Shown here one piece after another: positions 9,279 to 18,829 of a stretch of 21,292 bases of DNA. Each line of letters starts with the position of its first letter. Position 1 is the stretch's first letter. The DNA lies in contig JAGFNK010000807.1 of NCBI GenBank assembly GCA_025769875.1, forward strand, positions 1 through 21,292, read 5' to 3'. The position numbers and the translations under genes are program-made. The notes beneath the pieces are model-generated. The model ran no database searches, was not told where the DNA came from, and worked only from the letters and a program-made list of their open reading frames with translations. Source of the stretch: Russula earlei. Lineage: Eukaryota; Basidiomycota; Agaricomycetes; Russulales; Russulaceae.

Positions 9279-9890
9279 AGACTGCTCTTGAATGTGTTAA
9301 ACATGATGACGGTGGCATTTTCAGGGGAGGTGGGAAGGATGGCAGCGCACAGGGGAGAGAGAGTAAGGTGGGAGTGGGGTAGAGGACATTAGTCTTGTTC
9401 AAAGCTGGAGCTGCGGAAGTCGCAGCATTGCAGGCAGCATATTACATGAGCATGAATTTGAGTCTCCACTGTCACTCTCGCTAGAGCATGACTTTTGTGC
9501 AATTATCCAATTATCTTGTCATGTCTACCACCAGATGAGTTTTCCATTATCAGCAGTCCAATTGATCTCAGGGACAGAACCAGAACAAGGGGGAATTAGT
9601 AAATATAGATAGAAACAATGAGTGACAAGAGTTAGGCAGGATTACCAGAGGAGCAACAGCACATGTTGGGTACACCTCAGTCACACCGAGTCACAGAGCG
9701 GAGACTCAAACTCATGCTCATGTAATATGCTGGGCTGCGACACTGCAACTTCCACAGCTCCAGCTTTGAACAAGACTATTGGGAGGAGGGAGAGGAGGGA
9801 GGAGCTTGGATACACTATGCTGTTGTTGTTGTGCGACCCCTATTTGCAGACTCAAAAACAATTTTTTCACTGCATGCCAGGTCCACAAAA
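9279..9890. repeat. Tandem duplication, copy 2, split by a MITE
   Basis: Left part 9279-9390 and right part 9778-9890 align to the two parts of copy 1; the 387-bp MITE plus a 3-bp duplication sits between them. After 9890 a few bases (GTGTTCTTGATAA) may be the start of a third, truncated unit. Confidence 0.85.
9391..9777. mobile_element. MITE with 77-bp terminal inverted repeats
   Basis: 387-bp non-coding insert beginning AGTCTTGTTCAAAGCTGGAG and ending in its reverse complement. Left arm 9391-9467 and right arm 9700-9777 match over about 77 bp with few differences, down to the shared GAGTCTCC. It is flanked by ATT on both sides (9388-9390 and 9778-9780), and copy 1 of the surrounding duplication shows the empty site with a single ATT. 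No transposase is encoded. A 3-bp duplication is used by PIF/Harbinger and CACTA-type elements, but the ends do not carry a clear CACTA or Harbinger signature, so the superfamily is open. The long arms would suit a Mutator-like element, but that group makes 9-11-bp duplications. Confidence 0.88.
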
Positions 9891-10395
9891 GGTGTTCTTG
9901 ATAATCACATGGTCACAAAAGGTGATTCTGGGAGCCACCCGATCTGCCGACCCTCCAACCCCCTTCATTTTAAGTATAGATATAGTCATGTGAAACATAA
10001 TAAATTTGAAGCACCAAGTGAATGTTACATTAGGGCTGCACACTGTGCCATACATCAATGGTTGTACAGTGCCATATGATGGCCATGGTACCCATACTGT
10101 CAGGGATCTGTGTTATCAGCTGACAGTATTGTAGGCAGTATGGTCTGATGCCATATGATACCATACTTGTACAGCTGTACACAGCATGTACAGTTGTAAT
10201 TCAAACACTTGTGCCAGTTTTTGATAGCTACTGTGACTTGTAGCCACACCATCACACCACCCTTGTGTCCTCCTTCCTTTATCTTCATCCCCCTCCTCCA
10301 ACTGCTGCCACTCTTTTCCTTTCATCTTCCTCCACACTTGTGCTCTCTCTTCAATGTTATAACAGCCGCATTCCCTACTCTATGCCCAGGAACAG
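9891..10395. other. Unassigned stretch with palindromes and a pyrimidine-rich tract
   Basis: No gene recognised. Contains repeated GCCATATGAT words (about 10071 and 10151), CAGTAT/ATACTG repeats and a 14-bp perfect palindrome TGTACAGCTGTACA at about 10169-10182, so the segment from about 10030 to 10230 is rich in internal inverted repeats and may be a small decayed element. From 10250 to 10340 the plus strand is C/T-rich. Confidence 0.4.
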
Positions 10396-10847
10396 TGATG
10401 GCACCTCAGCTCAATCCCCTCAGGTGCATGATGCACTGGATCACACAGACCAGCTCAGCTCATATGCTGAGATCTGCATTAGCTTCACTGATAAGTTAAC
10501 TGATGACAATTGGTAGTTAATAACAACTGATCCTTGTATGATCCTTGTTGCTGATTGATGGTACTACTTGCTGATTGATGGTAGCTACTTGCAGTGTACT
10601 TAGAGATGCTCTGGAGTACTTAAGAGTGTCATATTTTCAATAGATCACTTCAGTTTTGTCTTACACATAACTGAAGTGAGTACTTACTGTTTCACATCTT
10701 ATCTATCAATACTAACAATGCATTGTAGTCACTGTCTGATAGGTATTACTCAATTATAAGTTTTGTCTTACACATAACTGAATCACTGTCTGATAGATCT
10801 TAAGGATCTTATTGTTATCACATAACCTGTGCCCTCTATCTTCAACA
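10396..10847 (+). repeat. Diverged copia-family LTR, plus orientation
   Basis: Aligns in order, on the plus strand, with the reverse complement of the LTR at 3924-4402: shared words include CAGCTCATATGCTG, AACTGATCC, GAGTACTTA, AGATCACTTCAGTTTTGT, GTCTGATAGGTA, GTCTGATAGATCT and the end TTCAACA at 10841-10847. The left end is less certain; TG at 10396 is the best match. No primer-binding site follows it and no polypurine tract precedes it, so it is probably a solo LTR. It has the same two-hairpin layout as the other copy (10652-10675 and 10759-10782). Confidence 0.75.
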
Positions 10848-11007
10848 TCAAAAGTATAAACTGAAACCTGGTGGCATAAAAGCCCCAATCTCAATTTGTG
10901 TTGATGGCCATCATTCTTGGGGTTATCAAACCCTTTACCCTTGCACCCGACCACATCTGTGGTAACAGGCGGTCTCACAACAGTATCATAGTATAAAGCC
11001 AACACCT
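10848..11007. other. Unassigned
   Basis: Short stretch to the right of the LTR. It has no internal-element signals and no recognisable coding sequence. Confidence 0.4.
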
Positions 11008-11019
11008 GTGGCAGTCACA

Positions 11020-11220
11020 ATGCCCTCCAGAAGTGCTCCCACTCCACTATATACCAGCAGGTACTGGTTACTAGCAATATTTCATGCTGCTATCTCTTTC
11101 ATACTTCGGCCAATGCGCATCTATGTTTTTGCCATATTCTGTCTAGCCATAGGCATCGCACCATTGTTCGGGCTTCCTGCAGGGTATGCCGATCTCCTTT
11201 GGGCTCTCTTTCTCCCCTGA
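11020..11220 (+). CDS. Small hydrophobic ORF of unknown status
   Basis: From the ATG at 11020 to the TGA at 11218-11220, 66 residues. The protein has a short polar start with Ser/Pro/Arg, then two hydrophobic segments (roughly residues 16-30 and 36-52) that could span a membrane, and a third weakly hydrophobic end. No known family is recognised. It sits among transposon remnants with no visible promoter, so a chance ORF is the more likely reading. A possible 3' splice site (TTGCAG) occurs shortly after its end at about 11236-11241. Confidence 0.2.
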   Translation: MPSRSAPTPLYTSRYWLLAIFHAAISFILRPMRIYVFAIFCLAIGIAPLFGLPAGYADLLWALFLP

Positions 11221-12186
11221 ACTTGACTTTACCTTGCAGAGATGGGAATTCCAGTCAGAACCATCAAGGGGTGGGGCAGTCATCATTGGGCTTAATACCA
11301 CATGATCACCCACCGTCATATACAACAACCAACTAGCCAACAGATGCTTCCCTCAGAGCTGCCTGAAAAAATGAGGAGAGATGGAGGAGACAGATGGCTC
11401 ATGAGCACTTATTGAGGGAATATAGGGTGGGGAGGTATAATCCCTTTCCGTCGCTCCAGCACAATCCCCAGTGCGATTGAGCCACAGCTGAGTCATGTCT
11501 TCGGCTCAAACTGCCTGGGTGGACCATATGGCCCGGGCCATATCCTTCTACTGTCCAGCTCATGTACCCAGAAGTCAGACAGTGTAGGGGCAGAACAATA
11601 AATATTGAAATTTCTTTCAACCTGGGGGTGAAAGTGATGATTACTATATACATCATATCACTTACATCATGCCTGTCACTCCTGTCACTCACAGAAAATT
11701 CTGAGATTAGGGATGTTCTGGCCCTGCTTGGCCTGAAAGCCCTGGCTTTGGCTTGGCCCGAGGCAGCTTTGGCTTTCTAAAACCCCAGGCTGGGCCAAAG
11801 CCATCAACTAGGGCTTGACTCCAGCTTGACCTGGCCTAGGCCACGGCTTTTGTATGTAACATTTTTTGTTGCTACAGGTTGGCTGCCAATGATAATATGG
11901 GAAGCTACTAACTTATTGTCGTTTTCAGATAATGTGACATGCCGGAAATTTCCAAAAAGAAAAGGGTTGGTAGAAAGAACTTGATGTATCTCGCCAAATT
12001 CTAAGCAAAAAATCATAAAAAATAGCCCATTTGAACCAGAATGAAATGTACTTTCTAAATATTCTGTTCCGAGAACAGATACATTGAATTTTGGACATGC
12101 CCATGTCAGGTAGGCATCGGGTAGGCATGGTCATGGTTGTGGGAATGATGAAGGTGTCTAGCACTTTGTTCCCTGCTTCCTCTCTG
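11221..12186. other. Unassigned stretch with palindromes and GGC/GCC-type repeats
   Basis: No gene recognised. Contains an 18-bp perfect palindrome at 11526-11543 centred on GGCCCGGGCC, and a patch at about 11720-11850 of degenerate GGCTTTGG / GGCCAAAGCC words on both strands. The last part (11980-12186) leads into the Tc1-like transposase and should contain its left terminal repeat, which I could not identify. Confidence 0.45.
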
Positions 12187-13369
12187 ATGGCAAGAGGCCA
12201 AAAGGTCTCCCTCAAAGTCCAGCAAATTGTGGTTCGAATGTCAGCTGTGCTCTTGAAGCAAGATATTGCAAATTACACAGGTGTATTGGTTAGCTCGGTT
12301 GAAAGGATTCTACGATGCTTCTAGGAGCACAATGCTGTCTCAGATGTAGCAGTGGAGCAGCATCGTAGGTCTGATCAGACACTACGTGGAGCAGATGTAG
12401 AGGTAAGCATATGTGAAACCACTACTGTGGGGTATTCCTAATGACTATACTAGTACCTGTTTGGGAGGATTCATGATGCACCTGATCTGTACCTTGATGA
12501 GCTGTGGGATATGCTTGCAGCAAATTCTGGGATACGTGTCTCAAGGTCAACCATCTGGCATACACTGCGAGCTGGCAGATTCACCATGAAAAAGGTATGG
12601 GCACTGAGACTTGATACATCTATGGGTGACTTCATGATTTAGCTTTTGTGTGCTGCAATTGAGCGCTCAGAAGAAAAGCGGCTTGCATACCTCAATCGAA
12701 TCAGTGTGTACTCAGCCGATCAGCTTGTTTTCTTGTTGAGAGCTCTGTAGATCGTCGAACAACATATCGAGCGGCAGATTGGTCTATTCGTGGTACACAG
12801 GCACAGCGTAAAGCTTTCTTTGTTCGTGGCAGACGGTAAGTCACTCAATTTCTGTCCAATTCCCTGTTTGACTCCATTTCATAGCTTCTCCGTGCTTCCT
12901 GCCATCTCATTCACTGATGGAATTTCACACTGCAAGATTGTTGAAGGCTCATTTTGCACCAAAACTTTTCAACAATTTATTGGCAGTCTTCTCAAGGTTA
13001 TGGAACCATACCCTGGCCCCAACTCCATCATTGTTATGGACAATTGTCGGATTCACAAGCATGAGGATATTGTCGAGATGATTGAGTCAAGGTTTGTAAT
13101 AACATACTAGACCTGTAATGTGTTTGACGTGACCTACTTCCACCAGGGGAATGCATTGCAAATTCCTGCCTCCATATTCACCTGATTTGAACCCAATTGA
13201 GCTCGTGTTTTTGGCAATGAAGTATCACATTTGACAAAATGGTGATTTGGTCCACTTGTCAATGACTGAATTATCTGACAGAGACATATATACAACCCTA
13301 CTTGATGCACTTTATCTTGTTTCTCCCTTGCACTGTCGTGGCTGGTACAAGTATTGTGGGTATTCTTAG
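12187..13369 (+). pseudogene. Tc1-like (DDE_3 type) transposase, 5 exons, inactivated
   Basis: ATG at 12187; exons 12187-12402, 12454-12594, 12643-12835, 12885-13091 and 13147-13369; introns of 48-55 bp with GT-AG ends. Exon 1 encodes a helix-turn-helix (DIANYTGVLVSSVERIL). Exon 2 has the second HTH (DELWDMLAANSG ... STIWHTLRAGRFTMKK). Exon 3 has SADQLVF and, after a frame shift, VDRRTTYRAADWS. Exon 4 has VIVEGSF-like and MDNCRIHK (second catalytic Asp). Exon 5 has LPPYSPDLNPIE (third acidic residue) and the C-terminus RGWYKYCGYS, typical of fungal Tc1-like proteins. Defects: TAG at 12322-12324, a 1-nt deletion near 12731-12739 that also destroys the first catalytic Asp, and TGA at 13232-13234. 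It would cut and paste DNA at TA sites if intact. Terminal repeats were not found. Confidence 0.88.
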
Positions 13370-13974
13370 TGTTGTGTTATTTGTACTCTCAACAGTTGTA
13401 CTTGCCAATATGATATTGTAGAAGATGAAGTGGTCAAGACCCACATGACCAGTGGGCTCATGATAACACAATGGACAGGAATGGATAAGTCCAGTCCACT
13501 AAAACTCAACTCAGTGGTCAATAAAGGTGAAATATATTGACCACTGAATTGACTCAGCTCAGATTACAAATTATTTTAAAACAATTGATTGATTTGTTGC
13601 CCTCTCCTCATGCATCGCATTATTGTAAATATGTCAACCCAAACAATTAGAACTTAGTTGAATGCTTAAAAGAGGGCAGCTCAGTTCCCAAGTTATGTAA
13701 CCTAAGATGCAACATGAGTCGCCCCGAATCACCAGGGGGATCATATACACTTAATTTGCCCAATCAATTTAGCCTTAGCAGACTCAGATAAACTTAACAC
13801 AATGGCGTATGTTAATACATGGATTTATATTGAATAAATCGAGACATAAAGTGCATCCACAAATATGACACCAAATTTTAAATAGGAACAGTCCACTCAT
13901 TACATGGCAATAATTGGCCAATGGGGATCAATCACACCTGATGGGGATCAATTGCCTCAATGACAGAGACTGAC
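13370..13974. other. Unassigned stretch with a long hairpin
   Basis: Between the transposase stop and the gypsy 3' LTR; no gene recognised. A hairpin lies at 13503-13555 with 21-nt arms (18 of 21 paired) and an 11-nt loop. ATGGGGATCAAT occurs twice at about 13920-13955. The Tc1-like right terminal repeat should be near the left end but was not recognised. Confidence 0.45.
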
Positions 13975-14616
13975 TGTCAAGACACGTACTGCTGATCACT
14001 AAGGACTCAGGAGCAGGTGGACAAGGGTCGGAACAGATGATATGCGGCGAAGGCGGCGTTGAACAGGAGGACGAGCCAAACGACGAGGAGGTACCAGATG
14101 GGGACTGGTAAGTGTTGCAAGAGGCAGAGGCGAAGACTGGAGGCCAGTGCAGCGAGGGGCTTTAGACAAGGCGGTCGTTGAAGAGTACCTTGAAGGCGAG
14201 GGAAGTCTTTAAACTGAGCGGTCGCAGGGGAGTACCCAGGAGTATGAGAGTATCACAAATGGACAGTCTGACGACTGCCATGCTTCATTGGGGCTTATAT
14301 ACAGTGTACAGGGTCGATTACAAAGCACTGGGACTATTCTAGACTCTTTGGTACCATCAAATAGGACTACAGAGGCATAAACTTGCTTATGCCAAGTTTC
14401 AGGCTTACTGAGCGCATTACTGATCATTGTGGAGCGATGACATCATTATGATGTCACTGTGGGGCGCTTAGTGAGCCTATGAGGTCACTGTGGAGTCGCT
14501 CAGTCAGCCATGATGTCATTGGAGCCTTGATGACGTCAGATGATTTATGCAACAGTTTCTAAGAGTTTGTGCCGCTGTTTCGGGTCCATGGTGGCTGGGT
14601 GGCCATGTGGCTGTCA
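13975..14616 (-). repeat. Ty3/gypsy 3' LTR (about 642 bp)
   Basis: Minus-strand LTR downstream of the chromodomain integrase. It ends TCTTGACA at 13975, matching the end of the solo LTR at 6150. The other end is placed at TGACAGCC (14616), though a few bases earlier (to 14620) is possible. A TATA box (TATATAAG, minus) lies at 14294-14301. Upstream of it on that strand are four copies of TGAYRTCA at 14438, 14449, 14511 and 14531. The shared block with the solo LTR lies downstream of the TATA box. The left flank is CTGAC; the matching 5' LTR and flank are outside the window. Confidence 0.72.
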
Positions 14617-15049
14617 CGCAATGATTACCCGATTAGGAAACCGGTGCCTGGTCGTGTTAGAGTGCCTTTGCAATAGCAATATCTTGTACCACAGGAGGGA
14701 TAGCCCATAAAATGGAAGGGAGTTGGCAATGCAAAGTGAGAGAGGTCTTTCTTGAGTAAAATAGGATAATCCTTGGACAGGACTTGGCCTTGGTTCGTAC
14801 CATTCATCCCCTCTTTATAGACTTGTTGCTCCTGCAACAGTAGGAATTTGTTTCTTTGGAAGGTGGAGTAGTTTGCATATGAAGAGTCGAAGTCTGTTGG
14901 TTCGTGAGGAGTTCTCCCTTGTCCTATGGATTGCTTTGGGGATAGCCGTGGTCGATTGAGTGCATGTGATCGCAGGAGTTCTCTGAAAAGTTTGTTGGTA
15001 ACAAGGATAAAGGTAATCATCGACAGAGGTCATGATGAGAGTTGTTGGT
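14617..15049 (-). other. Gypsy 3' untranslated region
   Basis: Between the pol stop and the LTR. It carries an open frame (14625-15020, minus) without known motifs and a purine run (AAAGAGGGGA on the minus strand, 14807-14816) that could be a polypurine tract if the LTR began there instead. Directly before the preferred LTR start I see only a weak purine stretch (ATCGGG). Confidence 0.4.
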
Positions 15050-18000
15050 TTAGGGGTTACTCCTGGTGGGAATTGTTCTAAGCGCCTTCGGATATTTCCG
15101 ATGGAAGTCTTTAACAAGTAATTGCGCTTTTGATAGGTTAGATGCTGGTTCCCAAGTATTTTCTGTGACCGTATACCCTTTCCATTTAACTAGGTATCGG
15201 ATTCCTTTGCGGTTTGGGGAGAGCCGAGAGTTTAGGATCTGCTCTACTTCATATTGTTCTTCACCTTCGACTAATATTGGTGGCGGGTTTGAAAAGTTAG
15301 GACCATGGGCAATGGTTTCTTTGTAAGGTTTAATCAGGGAGTGGTGAAAAACCGGGTGTATCTTCCAAGACTTTGGTAGTTCGAGGCGAACGTTTACTGG
15401 ATAGGCAGTGGTGACTTTGAATGGCCCATAGCGTCGAGGGGCTAGTTTTGCTTTTGGGTGAGTCGTTTGTAGATTCGTGGCTTCCAGCCATACTTGATCC
15501 CCTTCTTTAAAACGAAATGTGGAGGTTTGAGGTCCTGATTGCTTCATGATTTCTGTTCCTCGGTTCAGGGAGGCAGCTACTTCTTCTCTGACTTGGTTTA
15601 GTTTTGATAGTCTTTCTTGGATTGAAGGGAACTTTGATGTAAAGGCAAGGGGCGGAGCAAATGTTGGGTTAAAGCCATACCAGACTTCAAACGGGGGTTT
15701 GTTCGTAGCACTGTGTTGTCTGGCATTATGTGCGAATTCCATAAAGGGAACTAGTTCTGCCCAATTGTCTGCTTGATGGTTGCAAAATATTTGTAGGTAT
15801 TGTTCTAGTTCTTGGTTAACTCGTTCTGTTTCTCTGTCTGTCTGTGTGTGATATGCTGTGCTTAGTGATACTTTGACATTTAACTTTTTCCATAGTTCTT
15901 GAGTGACTTTTGCTGCAAATTGAGGGCCTCTGTCCGATATTATTTGTGTTGGGAGCCCTATTCTTCTCCAGACATTGTTCATGATTAGTGTTCGCTGTTT
16001 CGTCTGCTGTGATTGTCTTGTGGCAAGGGGTAATGATTATCGCTTTACTGAATCGATCTACCACGACTAGGAGGCTGTCGAAGCCTTGTGAAATCAGGTA
16101 GGTCCGTGATAAAGTCCATAGTAATGCTTTTCCATACTTCTCCAGCTGGTGTAATCGGTACAAGGGGTGTTTCTGTCTTTGGACGGTTCTTTGTACTTTG
16201 GCAAATTGCGCAACCGTCTACATAACTTTTGACATAAGTTAGCATTCCTGGCCACCAATAGTTTTCGGCTGATCAGTTCATAAGTTTTCCATTGGCCAGG
16301 ATGCCCAGTGGCAAGGGAGTCGTGGTGTAGTTTTAGAATTTTCTTTCTTAGGGTGTCGTTGTTTGGGATATAGACTTTTCCTTTGAATAGTATTAGTCCA
16401 TCTTCAAGGTTCCAGTCCTGTAAGCCTTTGGATAGTCGCCTTGGTCCATTCTTTATAATGATTGCTAACGCGTTAGATACTTCTGGGTCATAGTCTTTGC
16501 TAGATCGTAGTTGTTGTCGAAGTTCCTGGTCGCCGATTGGTTCTGTAGCAGAGGTGCGTGTTGCTCTAATTTTAAAAAATTTGTCATCTAGGAGCACCTT
16601 TCCATCATTTTCGTTTTGTATCCCCTCTTTAAAGTCTGGCCGCCTGGACAGACCGTCTGCTTTGTTCATAGTTCCTGGGTGGTGGGTGATGGTGAAGTCG
16701 AAATTGCTGAGGAGGAGTGCCCATCGGGCTTGTCGTCTCGTGAGTTTCTGTTTTGTCATGAAGTATGTCAAGTTATTGTGGTCTGTCCATAGATCAATGG
16801 GGTGTGTAGCGCCTTCAAGGTAGTGTCGGAAGTGCCAGAGGGACAAGACGATAGCAAGGAGTTCTTTATCATAGATCATGTAATTTCGTTGTGCGGGGTC
16901 CAAGGATTTCGAGAAATAGGCTACTGGGTGATATCTGTTAAATTCATCGGGTTGTTCCAAGATTGCACCGACTGCAAAGTCACTTGCATCGCAGATGAGT
17001 CGAAAGGGTTTCGTGTGGTTAGGTAACATGAGGATTGGGGCCGTTGTGAATGCTTGGATTAGCTTCTGAAATGCTTGTTCTTCATCGTCTTCCCATTTGA
17101 AGGGGTTTTCTTTCTTTGTTAAGTTAAACAAGGGCCGTGCTATTCGAGAGTATTGGTGGATAAATCGTCGATAGAAGTTGCAGAATCCTAGAAATGCTTG
17201 TACTTCCGTAACATTGGTCGGAGTAGGCCACTTTGTAATGCCTATTAACTTGTCTTGGTCCATGGATATTCGTCCTTGGGAGATATTGATGCCTAGGTAA
17301 CTAATAGAGGTTTGTCGGAAAGCACATTTCTCTGGTTTCAAGTATAAGTCGTGGTCTTGGAGTGTTTTTAGGACCTTATGTGTCCAGTCGTCTAGTTCGT
17401 TCAAGGTTTGCGCCATGATTAGTATATCATCTAGATAAACAACCACTCGTTCAGTGGCGATGTATTTTGCTAGGATGGTGTTCATAAAGCGTTGGAAAGT
17501 GGCTGGGGCGTTGCAGAGACCAAATGTCATTATCAATGGTTCGAAGAGTCCTAATGGTGTCTTGAATGCTGCGAGGTGTTCATCGCCCTCTCTGAGGCGA
17601 ATATTGTTGTATCCCCATCGTACGTCAAACTTGGTAAAGTATTGGGCTCCTTGGAGTTTGTCAATTAATTCAGGAATCAAGGGTAGTGGATACGCGTCTT
17701 TGACAGTTGCTGTATTCAGGGCTCTGTAGTCTTGCACTGGTCGTAGATTTCCTCCTTTCTTTTCTACAAAGAAGAATGGGCTGGCAATAGCTGCTTTTGA
17801 TGGTCGGATTGTGCCTCTCTTCAAATGTTCGTCTAAGTATTCTTTTAGGGCTTGTAGTTCCTTGGGAGTAAGTCGATAAATGCCAGAATCACGTCGGGCG
17901 ATCCCTGGTTTTAGATTGATTGCATGGTCCCATGGTTGGTGAGCAGGAAGGCGTTGAGAAGCTTGTTCATCGAAAACCTTTCGCCATTTCAAGAATTGGG

Positions 18001-18829
18001 CGGGGATAAGTTCGTCTAATGTCTTAGGGGGTGTTTCCGCACTGGCTAACTTGGTAGCTGTGGTTGATTTGGCTCTTATGTTGATTGTTATTGGGCTAAA
18101 CGCATCGTGGATTTGTTCGTCAACACATGGGTTCAATGGTCCTTCAGTATCTGGGAAGATTAGTGCAGCAATGTCCGTAAACTCGGGTTCTTCTTCTTCA
18201 GGGAAAGTAAGTGCTTGTATTTGGTAATTCCGCGTTCCAGATGCAGATGCAATGGTTATGCTTGGGTGTGTGGTAAGGCAAGTTCGGGGGCAGTTCCTCA
18301 GTGTGATTGTATCATTTGCCCAATCAATATCTGGGTTGTGGTGTCGTAGCCAATCGGTTCCTAAGATAATGTCGTGATCTCCAATGTTAGTGACAAGGAA
18401 TTCTGCTTGTTCATCATGAGTGGCGCCTGTGTGCGCTTGAATGCGAAGTCTTTGGATGGTGCTAAAGCGTATTAGTCCATTGGCATTTTGTGTTCCGTCT
18501 ACATTTTGTGCTGGCAAGGGTTTGATCATAGTTCGAAGGTGCAGGTGGTGTCTTTGTGCAAATCGTTCATGGATTATCATTCCTTCTGCTCCACTGTCGA
18601 GCAGGGCTCTTGCACCGATTTCTTTGCCGCTTGTCTTCCCTACTAAGGTAACTTTCAAGGCAATGGAAGGGGAGCGAATATTCTTGGTAAAAACTTTGGG
18701 GTAATTGATTTCTCTTTGTATCGTACTGATTTGGACCGCATCCCTCCTCGGTGCAGAAGGGGGTCCAATTAAAAATCCATAGGAGCAGATCTTGGGCGGA
18801 GGATCGAGTCTGCAAGTGTCTCTCTCCAA
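15050..18829 (-). pseudogene. Ty3/gypsy chromovirus pol (protease-RT-RNase H-integrase-chromodomain)
   Basis: Minus strand, open from 18829, overlapping the gag end at 18769, one frame back. Protease: ALLDSGAEGMIIHE, then ILGTDWL. RT: VQDYRALNTATVKDAYPLP, TKFDVRWGYNN, FGLCNAPATFQ and the active-site YLDD in VVYLDDILI. RNase H: ICDASDFAVGAIL, YDKELLAIV and WTDHNNL. Integrase: zinc finger HH...H with CAICQ, catalytic Asp in TMDFITDLP, Asp in ISDRGPQF, Glu in TDRETERVNQE; GPY/F module (RRYGPFKV); C-terminal chromodomain with VKWKGY and NTWEP, which directs integration to marked chromatin. The order places it in the chromovirus branch. Three single-base frame changes, at about 16265, 16092 and 15992, break the integrase; together they return to the starting frame. 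No internal stop is present in protease, RT or RNase H, so decay is slight. Confidence 0.93.

Noticed and set aside
8827..9291. Plus-strand 154-codon ORF
   Set aside because: Spans the solo LTR end and the tandem duplication; the same frame is not kept in copy 2 and there are no motifs.
12230..12240. GGTTCGAAT resembling a tRNA T-loop
   Set aside because: Lies inside transposase exon 1 and no cloverleaf can be formed around it.
13503..13555. Hairpin as a Helitron 3' terminus
   Set aside because: No CTRR end follows at the usual short distance and the strand does not fit the Helitron remnant.
14807..14816. AAAGAGGGGA as the gypsy polypurine tract, putting the LTR start at 14806
   Set aside because: Comparison with the solo LTR supports an LTR start near 14616; kept only as an alternative.
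16497..18704. Plus-strand ORFs opposite gypsy pol
   Set aside because: Shadows of the pol frame; the minus strand has continuous catalytic motifs.
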